Below, piece by piece: positions 8,643 through 17,230 of a DNA stretch of 64,000 bases. The stretch is taken from the NCBI GenBank assembly GCA_023429995.1, contig JAEZCE010000054.1, forward strand, positions 1 to 64,000. The letters are read 5' to 3'. Made by a program: the position numbers and the translations under genes. Within the stretch, counting starts at the first letter, position 1. The number at the start of each line of letters is the position of its first letter. Below the pieces are notes generated by a model. The model had not been told where the DNA came from. It saw only the letters and a list, made by a program, of their open reading frames with translations, and made no database searches. Source of the stretch: Bacillota bacterium. Lineage in GTDB: Bacteria > Bacillota > UBA4882 > UBA8346.

Positions 8643-9611
8643 ATGCCGGAAAATAAAAAAGTTTTGGTAACAGCCAAAGTAAATTATTCCGAATATTGTA
8701 TGAAAGCCAAAAAATTGTTGGAAGCCAACGGTTTTCAGGTGATTGAAAATACATATGGAAGGCCTTTTACGACTTCGGAATTGATTGAAGCAATTCATGA
8801 TGCGGATGCAGCCATTGCCGGAGCCGATAGGTGGGACGATGCAGTTTTAAAGGCCGCATCCCGCTTGAAAATTATTGCCAGGTTTGGAGTAGGCGTCGAT
8901 AACATTGATTTGAATAAAGCCAAGGAATATGGCATCAAAGTGACCAATGCCAGGAGCGGTAATGCCAATGGCGTGGCAGAACTGGCCATTGGTATGATAT
9001 TTGCAGCGTTAAGACATGTGGTTTATTTTCACAATTCACTTCGCAAAGGGGATTGGGTTGGACCGGTAGGTATGGAAATCTCGGGCAAGAGTGTGGGTTT
9101 ATTGGGATTTGGCGACATTGCTCAGCGGGTAGCCAAAAAGTTGGCTGGCTTTGACGTTCAATTATATGCTTTTGACAAATATCCAAACCTTGAAAGGGCT
9201 AAAGAATTAGGCGTCAAAATGGTGGGCATGGAAGAAATTCTGAAGAATTGCGATATTGTAACCGTTCATCTGCCAAGTTTAAAGGAAACCTATCACATTT
9301 TGGGTAAAGAACAATTTGCGATGATGAAGGAGGGTTCGTGCTTTATCAATACGGCTCGAGGCGTGTTGGTGGATGAAAGAGCATTATATGAGGCTTTAAA
9401 AACCAATCGAGTCGCTGTTGCCGCCATTGATGTTTATGAGGAAGAACCGCCGAAACTTACCAATCCTCTTTTTACCCTGGATAATCTGATTTGTACGCCG
9501 CATATCGCTTCCGAAACCTATGAAACTTTTGACCTAATCAGTACGATAACGGCTCAAGCAATTCTGGATGTATTTCAGGGTAAAACTCCGGAAAACCTGG
9601 TGAATGGTTAA
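8643..9611 (+). CDS. D-isomer-specific 2-hydroxyacid dehydrogenase (SerA-like, no ACT domain)
   Basis: NAD-dependent dehydrogenase interconverting a D-2-hydroxy acid and a 2-oxo acid. The Rossmann motif VGLLGFGDIAQRVA lies near residue 148. Catalytic Arg (INTARGVLVDE) and His (CTPHIAS) segments are present, and the catalytic Glu is likely in the VYEEEPP region. At 322 residues it lacks the C-terminal ACT regulatory domain of full-length phosphoglycerate dehydrogenase, so a catabolic role is more likely than serine synthesis. It starts 16 bases after the aldolase stop with GGGAG upstream and is followed by a strong terminator, making it the last gene of the sugar operon. Confidence 0.88.
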   Translation: MPENKKVLVTAKVNYSEYCMKAKKLLEANGFQVIENTYGRPFTTSELIEAIHDADAAIAGADRWDDAVLKAASRLKIIARFGVGVDNIDLNKAKEYGIKVTNARSGNANGVAELAIGMIFAALRHVVYFHNSLRKGDWVGPVGMEISGKSVGLLGFGDIAQRVAKKLAGFDVQLYAFDKYPNLERAKELGVKMVGMEEILKNCDIVTVHLPSLKETYHILGKEQFAMMKEGSCFINTARGVLVDERALYEALKTNRVAVAAIDVYEEEPPKLTNPLFTLDNLICTPHIASETYETFDLISTITAQAILDVFQGKTPENLVNG

Positions 9612-9657
9612 TAACAGTTTATAAGAGAAGATAATAAAGAGTGCAGTGTTGATTCAA

Positions 9658-9690
9658 GAGGCTGATTCATTCAATGATTCAGCCTCTTTC
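9658..9690 (+). terminator. Rho-independent terminator of the sugar operon
   Basis: GAGGCTGATTCATT (9658-9671) pairs with AATGATTCAGCCTC (9673-9686) with one mismatch, followed by TTTC. The stem is long and GC-rich at its base. It separates the metabolic genes from the chemoreceptor gene. Confidence 0.75.
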
Positions 9691-9823
9691 AAAATACCGT
9701 ATGGGTTGCCGCTTAATGATAGTCTTCATGGTTTTGATAAAACCAAGCGCAATGATGAGGAATTTCCAACATGGATAATTGGGAATCGGATTCCCCGACG
9801 TTTCGGTAAGGAGGCAAGCAAAG

Positions 9824-11551
9824 ATGATCGAACAATTTAAAAAGTTAAGCAGAAAATTCCTATCAAATCAGATGATCGGAAAACTCCGGATATTTCATAT
9901 GATTTTAATGGTAATCGGCGTGATGGTTATTTTTCTTATCATTCAGGGTTTTATGGGTTTCATGAATATCGACAATTTGCAACATACCAATGATAAGATA
10001 TCAAGCGCTTCGATGCGTTTTATGAAAGATGTCATTTCCATTCAAGAATCTTTACTTTATACCCGTGAAAACTACTTAAAGCGTCTCTCTAAGTTATCCA
10101 GCAGTTATGTATTGGAATCTACCTTCAGAAATATCGATAACTCATTCCGTGACCTCCAGGGATTTGACGATAGTTTATTCTCCAACTTGGATAATGCCCG
10201 TAGTTTCAAGAACTCGTTGAAAGAATTTGCACGGGTTGAATCGGAATTAAAAAAATTAGCTTTTGCCCCGGATACTTTGGATAGTTATCAGCAATATGAG
10301 ATCGAACTGATGAAAGGAATTAGTATTTTAAGAGATATTCGAAGCAAGATAGAACAATGTGCCTATAATACATCGGCGCTGAGCGTGCTGGAGTCCAGGA
10401 GACAAAAAAAGATCGGCATTTTTCTTTTGATGATTAGCGCAAGTATTGCCGTAATGATTGGCTTATTAATAAATGCTTCAATATCCTGGCCTTTAGGTGA
10501 GATTATTCAATCGGCCCGTTCCATGGCTTCGGGGGATTTTTCCCGTGATATTCAAGCTTTCGGATGTCGTGAGGCTTATGAGGTGGTTCGGGAATTGAAT
10601 ACCTCTTTTGGGAGTCTTCGCCTTCTAATCGGAAATTTAAATCAAGAAGCCATTCAAATTGCCCGGGCGAGTGAGGGTTTAATAAGAGCGGCCAATGACT
10701 CCAACCAATCAACCGATGAAGTAGCCAAAGCCATGCAGGAATTGGCCCAAAGCGTTTCAACTCAAACGGAGCAATTAGCACAGACGGTTAATACGGTCGA
10801 CTTATTGGCCGAAGCAGTCCGCGAGGTTTCGAAAGAAACTCTTGATATTGCCGATACTTCGGAACGGATGACGGGCTCAGCGAAGAACGGACAAGTCGTC
10901 ACAAATCGGGTGGCTGAAGAAATTGACCAAATTTATCTGTCTACCAATGAAATTGGGGAAGTGATTCGGGAATTGAATGATGTTACTCAAGAGATTGTGG
11001 ATGTTACTTCAGAAATTCAGGAAATTGTCGATCAGACTTCGCTCCTGGCGTTGAATGCTTCCATTGAAGCGGCTAGGGCTGGAGAACAAGGCAAGGGATT
11101 CGCTGTGGTTGCCGGTGAAACCGGTAAATTGGCTGAACGTTGCAAAGAGGCGGCACAGTCCATTGTTGAACGTACCGAGCAAATGACTGAACGTACTGAA
11201 CATGCTGTACGGTTAATGAAGCAAGGTGCGGTTCGGGTTGAAACTGGCAAAAATTTAGCAAGCCTGGCAATGTCGACTTTTAATGGAATCATTGACGAGA
11301 TTAAAACGGTTTTAGCCAAAATCGATGAAGTGGCCCTGTCGGCTAAGAAAATGAGTGAATACAATGAAAGCGTTATCCAGGGGATAGAAAGTTTTGCAGC
11401 TGTCAATGAAGAGAGTACTGCCAGTACCCAGCAAGTATCGGCTATGGCTGAAGAACAAAACGCTACGGCCCAAGAAGTGGCTTCTCACGCGGAAAAATTA
11501 TTGGGTATATCAAATCAAATTCAACGGGCCGCTGGGGTATTTAAGGTTTGA
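9824..11551 (+). CDS. Methyl-accepting chemotaxis protein
   Basis: Transmembrane chemoreceptor. TM1 is near residues 20-45, then a helical sensor region of about 150 residues (four-helix-bundle-like, no Cache pattern seen), TM2 near residues 198-218 and a HAMP linker. The long coiled-coil signalling domain has its hairpin tip DQTSLLALNASIEAARAGEQ near residue 410. After the tip the sequence reads VVAGETGKLAERCKEAA, slightly divergent from the usual VAEEVRKLAERS. The frame is open from 9779, but AAGGAGG stands 8 bases before ATG 9824, which also gives a typical short cytoplasmic N-terminus. Its location right behind the sugar operon suggests taxis toward the same compound, perhaps through the binding protein. 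Confidence 0.92.
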   Translation: MIEQFKKLSRKFLSNQMIGKLRIFHMILMVIGVMVIFLIIQGFMGFMNIDNLQHTNDKISSASMRFMKDVISIQESLLYTRENYLKRLSKLSSSYVLESTFRNIDNSFRDLQGFDDSLFSNLDNARSFKNSLKEFARVESELKKLAFAPDTLDSYQQYEIELMKGISILRDIRSKIEQCAYNTSALSVLESRRQKKIGIFLLMISASIAVMIGLLINASISWPLGEIIQSARSMASGDFSRDIQAFGCREAYEVVRELNTSFGSLRLLIGNLNQEAIQIARASEGLIRAANDSNQSTDEVAKAMQELAQSVSTQTEQLAQTVNTVDLLAEAVREVSKETLDIADTSERMTGSAKNGQVVTNRVAEEIDQIYLSTNEIGEVIRELNDVTQEIVDVTSEIQEIVDQTSLLALNASIEAARAGEQGKGFAVVAGETGKLAERCKEAAQSIVERTEQMTERTEHAVRLMKQGAVRVETGKNLASLAMSTFNGIIDEIKTVLAKIDEVALSAKKMSEYNESVIQGIESFAAVNEESTASTQQVSAMAEEQNATAQEVASHAEKLLGISNQIQRAAGVFKV

Positions 11552-11641
11552 ACACTTGTTATACCGATGGAAGCGTCCTGAAGCTCACATCGGGCATTCA
11601 TTATCTTTTACTCCAGAGTAAGAGTCTTTGGCATGATCCCT

Positions 11642-11670
11642 TTTAACTTTGTAAGAATAAATGATATAAT
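11642..11670 (+). promoter_or_regulatory. Candidate sigma-A promoter
   Basis: TTTAAC (11642-11647) and TATAAT (11665-11670) are separated by 17 bases. Transcription would begin near 11677 and run through a 280-base structured non-coding stretch to the small gene at 11961. Confidence 0.5.
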
Positions 11671-11676
11671 GGGAAT

Positions 11677-11900
11677 AATTGAAAATATTTTGTCAACGTA
11701 AGCCTGAACGTGGACATGTCGCTGAACCAGGTGTAACGCTGGTTCGGGTAGCCCAAGAAAGATTGCTAGTAGAGCATATCGTAAATAAATCGCAATCAGA
11801 AACGGGGAAGATACGCTCTACTTAAGTAAAACATTCACAATCATTGAGTAGTTATTTAGAGAACGTTTTACCAGTTAGCCAACGGGTCCGCCGTACTGGG
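11677..11900 (+). ncRNA. Candidate structured RNA or long leader, unclassified
   Basis: No gene in any frame. Three helices are readable. GAACCAG (11724-11730) pairs with CTGGTTC (11739-11745). GTAGAGCATATC (11769-11780) pairs with GATACGCTCTAC (11810-11821), one mismatch. GATTGC (11761-11766) is complementary to GCAATC (11792-11797) inside that second helix, so the two would form a pseudoknot or be alternatives. The dispersed hairpin (11826-11874) follows. It does not match any riboswitch consensus I know. It could be an independent small RNA, a regulatory leader for 11961, or the left part of a mobile element. Confidence 0.35.
11826..11874. repeat. Dispersed hairpin element, copy B
   Basis: GTAAAACATTC (11826-11836) and GAACGTTTTAC (11861-11871) form an 11-bp stem with one mismatch. 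The loop contains CAATCATTGAGTAGT. The block CAATCATTRAGTAGT...AGAGAACGTTTTRCCAG is shared with 3040-3071; copy B has five extra bases (TATTT) between the two halves. Confidence 0.55.
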
Positions 11901-11960
11901 TGAAGGTGAAGACGTATTATTGAATAAAGGAATTTATATGTTGAAAGGGGCGCTTTTTGC

Positions 11961-12251
11961 ATGACCGAGCGCGAACTATTAGAATTAGCAATCCAAAAAA
12001 TAACCGGAATCGGACGAGATGTCAAGCTGATGAAAACTCAGCAATCCGAACATGGAGAGATGATTCATTCGCTGGTCCATTCAAGTGAAGTCCAAAAGGC
12101 TCAATATGATACCTTGCAAATGGAAGTTGCCAAATTATCCGGAGAAATCAATCAGGGATTTTCAGATTTAACCGAAATCCAAAAATCCCTCGTCGAAATG
12201 TATGGCGACCATGAAGCCAAAATTAGAATCCTACAACGCAAACCGGTTTGA
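11961..12251 (+). CDS. Small coiled-coil protein of unknown function
   Basis: 96 residues, hydrophilic, no signal peptide or membrane segment and no Cys. The pattern is almost wholly helical with heptad-like spacing of Leu, Ile, Met and Val from about residue 5 to 90, so a coiled coil is likely. Similar short proteins are often filed as hypothetical or as phage-like tail or SMC-like fragments, but I cannot assign one. ATG 11961 follows AAAGGGG by about 11 bases, and the frame ends cleanly. It stands alone between a structured non-coding stretch and a pseudogene fragment. Confidence 0.6.
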   Translation: MTERELLELAIQKITGIGRDVKLMKTQQSEHGEMIHSLVHSSEVQKAQYDTLQMEVAKLSGEINQGFSDLTEIQKSLVEMYGDHEAKIRILQRKPV

Positions 12252-12363
12252 GGATTGCCCCTGTTAAGGGAACTTTCCTTTCTGCAAAATAAATACCATC
12301 ATTGAAGAGTCGAAAGAATCCTCCGAGGCGTCTAGGAGATTTGCTAAGGAAATGAAAAATTAT

Positions 12364-12540
12364 TTATCTTGGAATTGAAATCAAAGAGCGAAACCATAAA
12401 ACTGCGAATTGAACTCCCGATTGATATAAAGCGTTGTTAATCTTCACAAATTGTTCCAATGAACGTTGTTCAAAATGAAATGCCTGAACCACTTTTTGAC
12501 CGCTGCTTATTTCTTCGATATAGCCATTTTATTCACCCAA
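12364..12540 (-). pseudogene. Remnant of a multidrug/lipid ABC exporter (MsbA/LmrA-type transmembrane domain)
   Basis: The minus strand from 12525 to 12367 reads GYIEEISSGQKVVQAF, then HFEQRSLEQFVKINNALY. This corresponds to the intracellular loop of half-size ABC exporters (consensus GYIEEMISGQKVVKVFN). Upstream in the same frame comes LGE-stop-N, where intact relatives have LGELNG, so a Leu codon has become TAA (12529-12531). Downstream it ends at a stop at 12364-12366. No ATP-binding domain or other transmembrane part is present. It is a roughly 55-codon fossil of a gene otherwise deleted, and it marks the boundary of the AT-rich island as a recombination site. Confidence 0.7.
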
Positions 12541-12571
12541 ATCTTAATCCGTTTACAAGTGAGCCAGTAAA

Positions 12572-12637
12572 GCAAAAAAAAAGGAGCTGGTGCAAAACGA
12601 ACTAGGAAGTTTGTTTACTAGTCCTTTTTTTTATTGC
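12572..12637 (+). terminator. A/T-rich hairpin, possible terminator
   Basis: GCAAAAAAAAAAGGAGCT (from 12572) is nearly complementary to AGTCCTTTTTTTTATTGC (12620-12637), with ACTAG repeats inside the loop. It could serve as a bidirectional terminator at the left edge of the AT-rich island. Bases 12638-13021 hold no recognisable gene; they are AT-rich and include a TATATA-type run at 12770-12785. Confidence 0.4.
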
Positions 12638-13021
12638 TAAAAATAGAAATTAGCCTGATTAATGGAATGTTTTTCAGATATATTTGCATAAATAATTCTG
12701 TATAATTGAGAATATAAATTTAAATAGTACTATTAATTATAGTTGAACTATTCGCGATGTTGTGTTATATTATATATATAATATAACTTGATAGATACGT
12801 TTTGTTGTGGACCCTCCTGATAAGGAATTTGAGACTGTCGATCTATGTATGAAATCGTCAATTTAAGATTGGTTATAATGAGAATGTTATGCAGCGACTA
12901 AAATTATTACTAATCCTATGAGAATAATTAATATGCCAATTCAGTTTAGCTATTGGGGAGGATGACAATATTTCTGACATTCCTTCAAAGAGTAAAAATC
13001 GATGAAAGGAGTCACATTTTT

Positions 13022-13633
13022 ATGGAAAGATCTGAGCTTAAAAAAGAAATTACTAACATTTATACCTCCGAGTTGACAAAACATTTAGAAAAAGTTCTCC
13101 TTGAAAAAAGAAAAAATGATGGTTATTACTTAAACTTAGGTTGTGGGTATGAAACATTAGATGGATATATAAATATGGATGTGCGTAAATTCGAAAAGGT
13201 TGACCTTGTATTATCGTTGGAACAAAGGCTTCCCTTTAGTGATAACACGGTAAATGAAATTGTCTGCAATCATGTTCTCGAACATATTGATAATTATCTT
13301 CAATTAATGGAAGAAATATATCGAATTTGTAAGCCAAAATCAAAAATTTATATTCGTGTTCCTTATTATAAATATGAAGGCGCATTTCGTGACCCTACTC
13401 ATAAAAGATTTTTTACTGAAAATAGTTTTGATTATTTTTCCGAAAATTATAAATATAATTATTACACCACTGCACGATTTAAAGTTTTGCAAAAAGAATT
13501 ATCACGCAATTATAAAACTCCAGGGAAGAAAACACATTGGCTAATTAAATTAATCCCTTTTAAGTCACTATCGAACTTAGTATTAACAAATCTTTATACA
13601 GAAATTTATTTTGTGTTAGAAGTAGATAAATAA
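13022..13633 (+). CDS. Class I SAM-dependent methyltransferase (Methyltransf_11-like)
   Basis: Predicted small-molecule methyltransferase. Motif I is degenerate but clear (LNLGCGYETLDGYINMDV, near residue 38), then LPFSDNTVNEIVCNHVLEHI, the hallmark of the UbiE/Methyltransf_11 group, and KPKSKIYIRVPYY. About 203 residues. The frame opens at TTG 12953, but ATG 13022 with AAGGAG upstream gives the better start. Homologous domains with this LNLGCG...EHI pattern are common in polysaccharide and O-antigen loci. It sits 23 bases before a radical SAM gene. The substrate is unknown; a sugar or lipid carrier is plausible from context. Confidence 0.82.
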   Translation: MERSELKKEITNIYTSELTKHLEKVLLEKRKNDGYYLNLGCGYETLDGYINMDVRKFEKVDLVLSLEQRLPFSDNTVNEIVCNHVLEHIDNYLQLMEEIYRICKPKSKIYIRVPYYKYEGAFRDPTHKRFFTENSFDYFSENYKYNYYTTARFKVLQKELSRNYKTPGKKTHWLIKLIPFKSLSNLVLTNLYTEIYFVLEVDK

Positions 13634-13656
13634 CAATATGGGGGAGTGAATTCAGA

Positions 13657-15099
13657 ATGAAAATTGCAGGAATATATCCGTTAAACAATGTGGTTGATCC
13701 GAAAATTCAGCATGCAGTGAGTGAACCTTATGGCCTAGAAAGAATTTTAGCGATTGCAAAAAATGAAGGACATGATGTTGAACTTTTCATACCATTTGAT
13801 TCCAATTATGAAAAATTTCTAAAAAAAATTCTTGATTTTAACCCGGATATTGCATGCTTTTCCGCTTATACTTGTCAATTTCCTTTGGCGGAAAGAGTGG
13901 CCAACGAATTAAAAAATCATAATCCAAAGATTATAAATATGGCGGGTAATAGGTATCCAACCTACTTAGGTGGAAAAATTAAATATCCATTTGATATTTT
14001 TGCTCTAGGCGAAGGAGAAGCGACATTTCAAGAATTTCTAGGTCAATTAAAAAATGGTAATAAGGATTTTGAAAAAGTTAAAGGGTTAGCAATAAGGATA
14101 GATGATACCAAAAGTATATGTACTGAAAAAAGGCCTCGAATAGCCGATATAGATATGTATCCTAATGCTATTCGAAATAAAGATGTATTGGCTCAGGTTT
14201 ATAGGGCAATTAGTATACCAGCGTTATCCGCAAATCCTCATTATGCAATAATGGAATATTCAAGAGGTTGTGAATGCGCATGCAGTTTTTGCGATAATGC
14301 CGGGTTCTGGCGGACCAAAGATATAAATGTAGTATATCGTTCTCCGCAAAAGGTAGTTGAAGAAATGTTTAGTATTAAAGAACAGACTAAGGATCCGATA
14401 ATATTCTACTTTATAGATTTGAATTTTACTACTAATAAAGATAAGACAAATCAATTGCTTGATGAGATGATTAAACAGAAATTAAATGTTTCATGGTATT
14501 GCATGAGTAATATACAAACCCTTGACAATGAAAATGAATTATTATCGAAAATGAAAGAAGCTGGCTGTTTTAAAATAGCCTTCGGGATTGAATCTACAAA
14601 TAATAGTTCTTTAAAGAGTATGAACAAATCTACGAACAATTCTTTTTTAAAAGTCGATAAAATAATTCAGGTTTTAGAAAATACAGCCCAAGTTGGAATT
14701 TTGAATCAAGGGTTTTACATAATAGGGTTTGATTGGGAAACTGAAGAATCCATCTGGGAAGATTCACATAATTTAGTTAACTTTCCTTTACATCAATTGA
14801 ATGTCGGGATTTTTACTCCTATTCCGCTAAGTGCTTTTTATAATAAATATATTTCATATGGGATAGAAACCGATTTACGAAAGCATGATAGAAATACGCT
14901 TATTTTTAAACACCCTAATGGAATTACCAATACCAAAATTAAAGATCTTCAGAATAAAATTCATAGGAGATTTTATAGTTCTGTACAATACAAAAAATAT
15001 ATTAATGATTTAATTGCCAAAGAACCAAGATTCAAAAAAGCGTTTAACGATTATTTTGAATACTACGAACACGATACTAGAATTGAAGATTATGGGTGA
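13657..15099 (+). CDS. B12-binding-domain-type radical SAM protein
   Basis: N-terminal cobalamin-binding-like Rossmann domain (residues about 1-150) followed by a radical SAM core. The core has the iron-sulfur motif GCECACSFC (CxxxCxxC) near residue 213 and the usual downstream elements (FYFIDLNFT, FGIESTN, IIGFDWETEE). 480 residues is normal. The DxHxxG cobalamin motif is not visible in the N-terminal domain, so B12 may bind base-off without a His ligand or not at all. Family members methylate unactivated carbons or phosphorus, or rearrange rings, in secondary metabolism and lipid/sugar modification. The Cys-Glu-Cys-Ala-Cys spacing has one extra Cys. It likely acts with the preceding methyltransferase; the product is unknown. 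Confidence 0.87.
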   Translation: MKIAGIYPLNNVVDPKIQHAVSEPYGLERILAIAKNEGHDVELFIPFDSNYEKFLKKILDFNPDIACFSAYTCQFPLAERVANELKNHNPKIINMAGNRYPTYLGGKIKYPFDIFALGEGEATFQEFLGQLKNGNKDFEKVKGLAIRIDDTKSICTEKRPRIADIDMYPNAIRNKDVLAQVYRAISIPALSANPHYAIMEYSRGCECACSFCDNAGFWRTKDINVVYRSPQKVVEEMFSIKEQTKDPIIFYFIDLNFTTNKDKTNQLLDEMIKQKLNVSWYCMSNIQTLDNENELLSKMKEAGCFKIAFGIESTNNSSLKSMNKSTNNSFLKVDKIIQVLENTAQVGILNQGFYIIGFDWETEESIWEDSHNLVNFPLHQLNVGIFTPIPLSAFYNKYISYGIETDLRKHDRNTLIFKHPNGITNTKIKDLQNKIHRRFYSSVQYKKYINDLIAKEPRFKKAFNDYFEYYEHDTRIEDYG

Positions 15100-15302
15100 T
15101 CGTAGATTATTATATTGTCGATTGCAGAATGACGTCCTTTTCGGTTATAATGAATATTTTTGACTACAGCGGATATGGTTACCTTCCACCTGAATCAGTT
15201 ACATTTTATTCCGGCAGGATGGGGTTGTGCCTTTTGGAACACGGTAAACGCTCGCTTTCTAACAGCGATTTTGATAATGTCAAAATTATTTCAACCATAT
15301 AA
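15096..15302 (+). CDS. Possible short ORF after the radical SAM gene
   Basis: 68 codons from a GTG that overlaps the radical SAM stop by 4 bases. There is no good ribosome site and no recognisable domain; Cys and Tyr are frequent. It could be a real coupled small gene, or decayed sequence between the radical SAM and MFS genes. Listed because the gap would otherwise be unexplained. Confidence 0.2.
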   Translation: MIVDYYIVDCRMTSFSVIMNIFDYSGYGYLPPESVTFYSGRMGLCLLEHGKRSLSNSDFDNVKIISTI

Positions 15303-15326
15303 TCATATATTATAGGGGGACTTATT

Positions 15327-16517
15327 TTGTATATACCGAAAAGACACAAATTGTCTTTTTTTGGACTTTTTGTTCTTTATATATTATTTTTTGGTGCTTC
15401 AGCATTTCACGGGATATTTTTGCCTGTATATTTAGATTACTTAAAATTTAATAAGTCTACTATTGGAATTATTTTGAGCATGAGTTATTTAATTACGATA
15501 GTTTCTCAACCTCTTTGGGGTATAATTTGCGACAGGGCTAAATTTAAAAATCATATATTGATTATTTTATTATTTAGTAGCGCAATTATATTTATACTTA
15601 TTCCTTTATATAGTACTTTTTGGTATCTGCTAATTGCAATTTCATTGTTTGCATTTTTTGAAAGATCTATCCGACCAATTAGCGATACAATTGCTTTGGA
15701 ATGTATTGAAAATACGAAATGGAAATTTAATCATGTAATTTTTGCTGGAACTATTGGATATGCGATAATTTCTATTTTTGCTGGGAAAATTATTGCAGGC
15801 AATATGAATAATCTATTTATTTTTTATTTTTTATTCAATATTTGTGCTCTCATTGTAAGTTTTATAATACCAAAAGTGGAGGGACACCAACGAAAGAATA
15901 ATAAAAAAATATTTTTCAATATATTCCATAATAAGGAATTGACTTCTTTGTTGCTATTCAGTTTACTAATTCATATGATTAATGGATATTTAAACTCTTT
16001 TTTCTCAATATATTTCAAACAAACGGGGGCAGATTATACTTTGCTAGGTATAGCTACTTGTATAGCAACACTAAGTGAATTAATATTTTTATTTCTTGCT
16101 GATAAGATATTATATAAAGTTGGGATAAAAGTAACATTAATATGTTCTGCGATAATAACTGGAATCCGGTGTATAACTCTGCATTTTTTATCGAATATGT
16201 ACCTGATTTTAATGTCTCAATTAATGCATGGATTTACTTTCGTAGTTTTGATAATATCACTCTCAACTTATATTAATAAAAGCGTACCGAAGGAATTTAA
16301 AGCGTTTGGACAAACATTAAATATATTGATAGGCATAGGTATTGCTCCTATGATTGGCACGTTTGTTGGAGGAAAATTAAGTGATATTATAGGAATTAAA
16401 CAAGTGCTCTTATTTGGTTTTCTATTTGTAGCCCTTACTGTAATTATTTTTATTCCATTATTATTCTTTAATAATCTAAAAAATTTACAAAGAATTTTTA
16501 GTGGAGATTTAAAATGA
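15327..16517 (+). CDS. MFS transporter (MFS_1_like, LacY/nucleoside-permease-type)
   Basis: Integral membrane transporter of 396 residues with about twelve hydrophobic segments. The N-terminal pattern resembles the MFS_1_like group: a short Lys-rich cytoplasmic start, then FFGASAFHGIFLPVYL. It has GIICDRAKFKN in the loop between TM2 and TM3 (motif-A-like) and a matching GGKLSDIIG in the second half. Translation begins at a TTG 7 bases after AGGGGGA. It overlaps the following HAD gene by 4 bases (ATGA), so the two are coupled. It may import a sugar used by the island or export its product. Very AT-rich. Confidence 0.82.
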   Translation: MYIPKRHKLSFFGLFVLYILFFGASAFHGIFLPVYLDYLKFNKSTIGIILSMSYLITIVSQPLWGIICDRAKFKNHILIILLFSSAIIFILIPLYSTFWYLLIAISLFAFFERSIRPISDTIALECIENTKWKFNHVIFAGTIGYAIISIFAGKIIAGNMNNLFIFYFLFNICALIVSFIIPKVEGHQRKNNKKIFFNIFHNKELTSLLLFSLLIHMINGYLNSFFSIYFKQTGADYTLLGIATCIATLSELIFLFLADKILYKVGIKVTLICSAIITGIRCITLHFLSNMYLILMSQLMHGFTFVVLIISLSTYINKSVPKEFKAFGQTLNILIGIGIAPMIGTFVGGKLSDIIGIKQVLLFGFLFVALTVIIFIPLLFFNNLKNLQRIFSGDLK

Positions 16518-17230
16518 AAATAACCTCTATCCCTTCTAAAGTAATTAAAGCAGTAATATTTGATTTTGACGGAACAATAGTCGATAGTGAAAGAATTTTT
16601 TATTTGTCCGATAAAGAAATCCTTAAAAATTATGGTATCAATTTAACTTATCAGATGAAAAAGAAATATATTGGTGGAAGTGCTTACGATATGATGAAAG
16701 ATATTAAGGAGAGATATCAAATTGAAGATTCTGTTGAAACACTCGTTGAAAAAAAGGACAACAATTATATAAAAGTTGCAGAAAAAAAGATTAAGATTTT
16801 TCCAAAAATGTACCAGTTATTAAAAATTTTAAAACAAAAAGACTATATGCTAGCGATTGCTTCTGGTTCCTCACGTATAATCCTGACTACATTATTAACC
16901 AAGTTAAATATCATAGACTATTTTAATATAATCATTTCTTCTAATGAAGTAAATAAAGGTAAACCTGCTCCGGATATTTTTATAGAAACCGCCAAAAGGC
17001 TAAAAATACCATGTGAAAATACTGTAGTAGTTGAAGATTCGCAATATGGAGTTGAAGCTGCCAAAAACGCTTGTATGTATTGTGTTGCAATTCCATATAT
17101 TATCGATAAACCTTTGCCAGAAAGATATCTAAAAGCTGATATGTTATTCGAAAGGGGTATGAAAGAATTTAATTCCCAAAAAGTTGCTTTATGGATTGAA
17201 GGACAATACCAAACCATTTTGAAAAAATAA
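16514..17230 (+). CDS. HAD-superfamily hydrolase (beta-phosphoglucomutase/phosphatase-like)
   Basis: Sugar-phosphate phosphatase or phosphomutase of the HAD subfamily I with an alpha-helical cap. Motif I is FDFDGTIVDSE (nucleophile Asp near residue 15), motif II ASGSS, motif III Lys in NKGKPAPDIF and motif IV VVEDSQYGVEAA. 238 residues is normal. It is translationally coupled to the MFS transporter through an ATGA overlap, which suggests that whatever is transported is, or becomes, a phosphorylated sugar. Phosphatase versus mutase cannot be settled. 217 AT-rich bases without a gene follow. Confidence 0.85.
   Translation: MKITSIPSKVIKAVIFDFDGTIVDSERIFYLSDKEILKNYGINLTYQMKKKYIGGSAYDMMKDIKERYQIEDSVETLVEKKDNNYIKVAEKKIKIFPKMYQLLKILKQKDYMLAIASGSSRIILTTLLTKLNIIDYFNIIISSNEVNKGKPAPDIFIETAKRLKIPCENTVVVEDSQYGVEAAKNACMYCVAIPYIIDKPLPERYLKADMLFERGMKEFNSQKVALWIEGQYQTILKK

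Noticed and set aside
11677..11900. Considered as 6S RNA, SRP RNA, RNase P, cobalamin or c-di-GMP riboswitch
   Set aside because: None of the invariant segments of those families is present in the sequence; kept only as an unclassified candidate.
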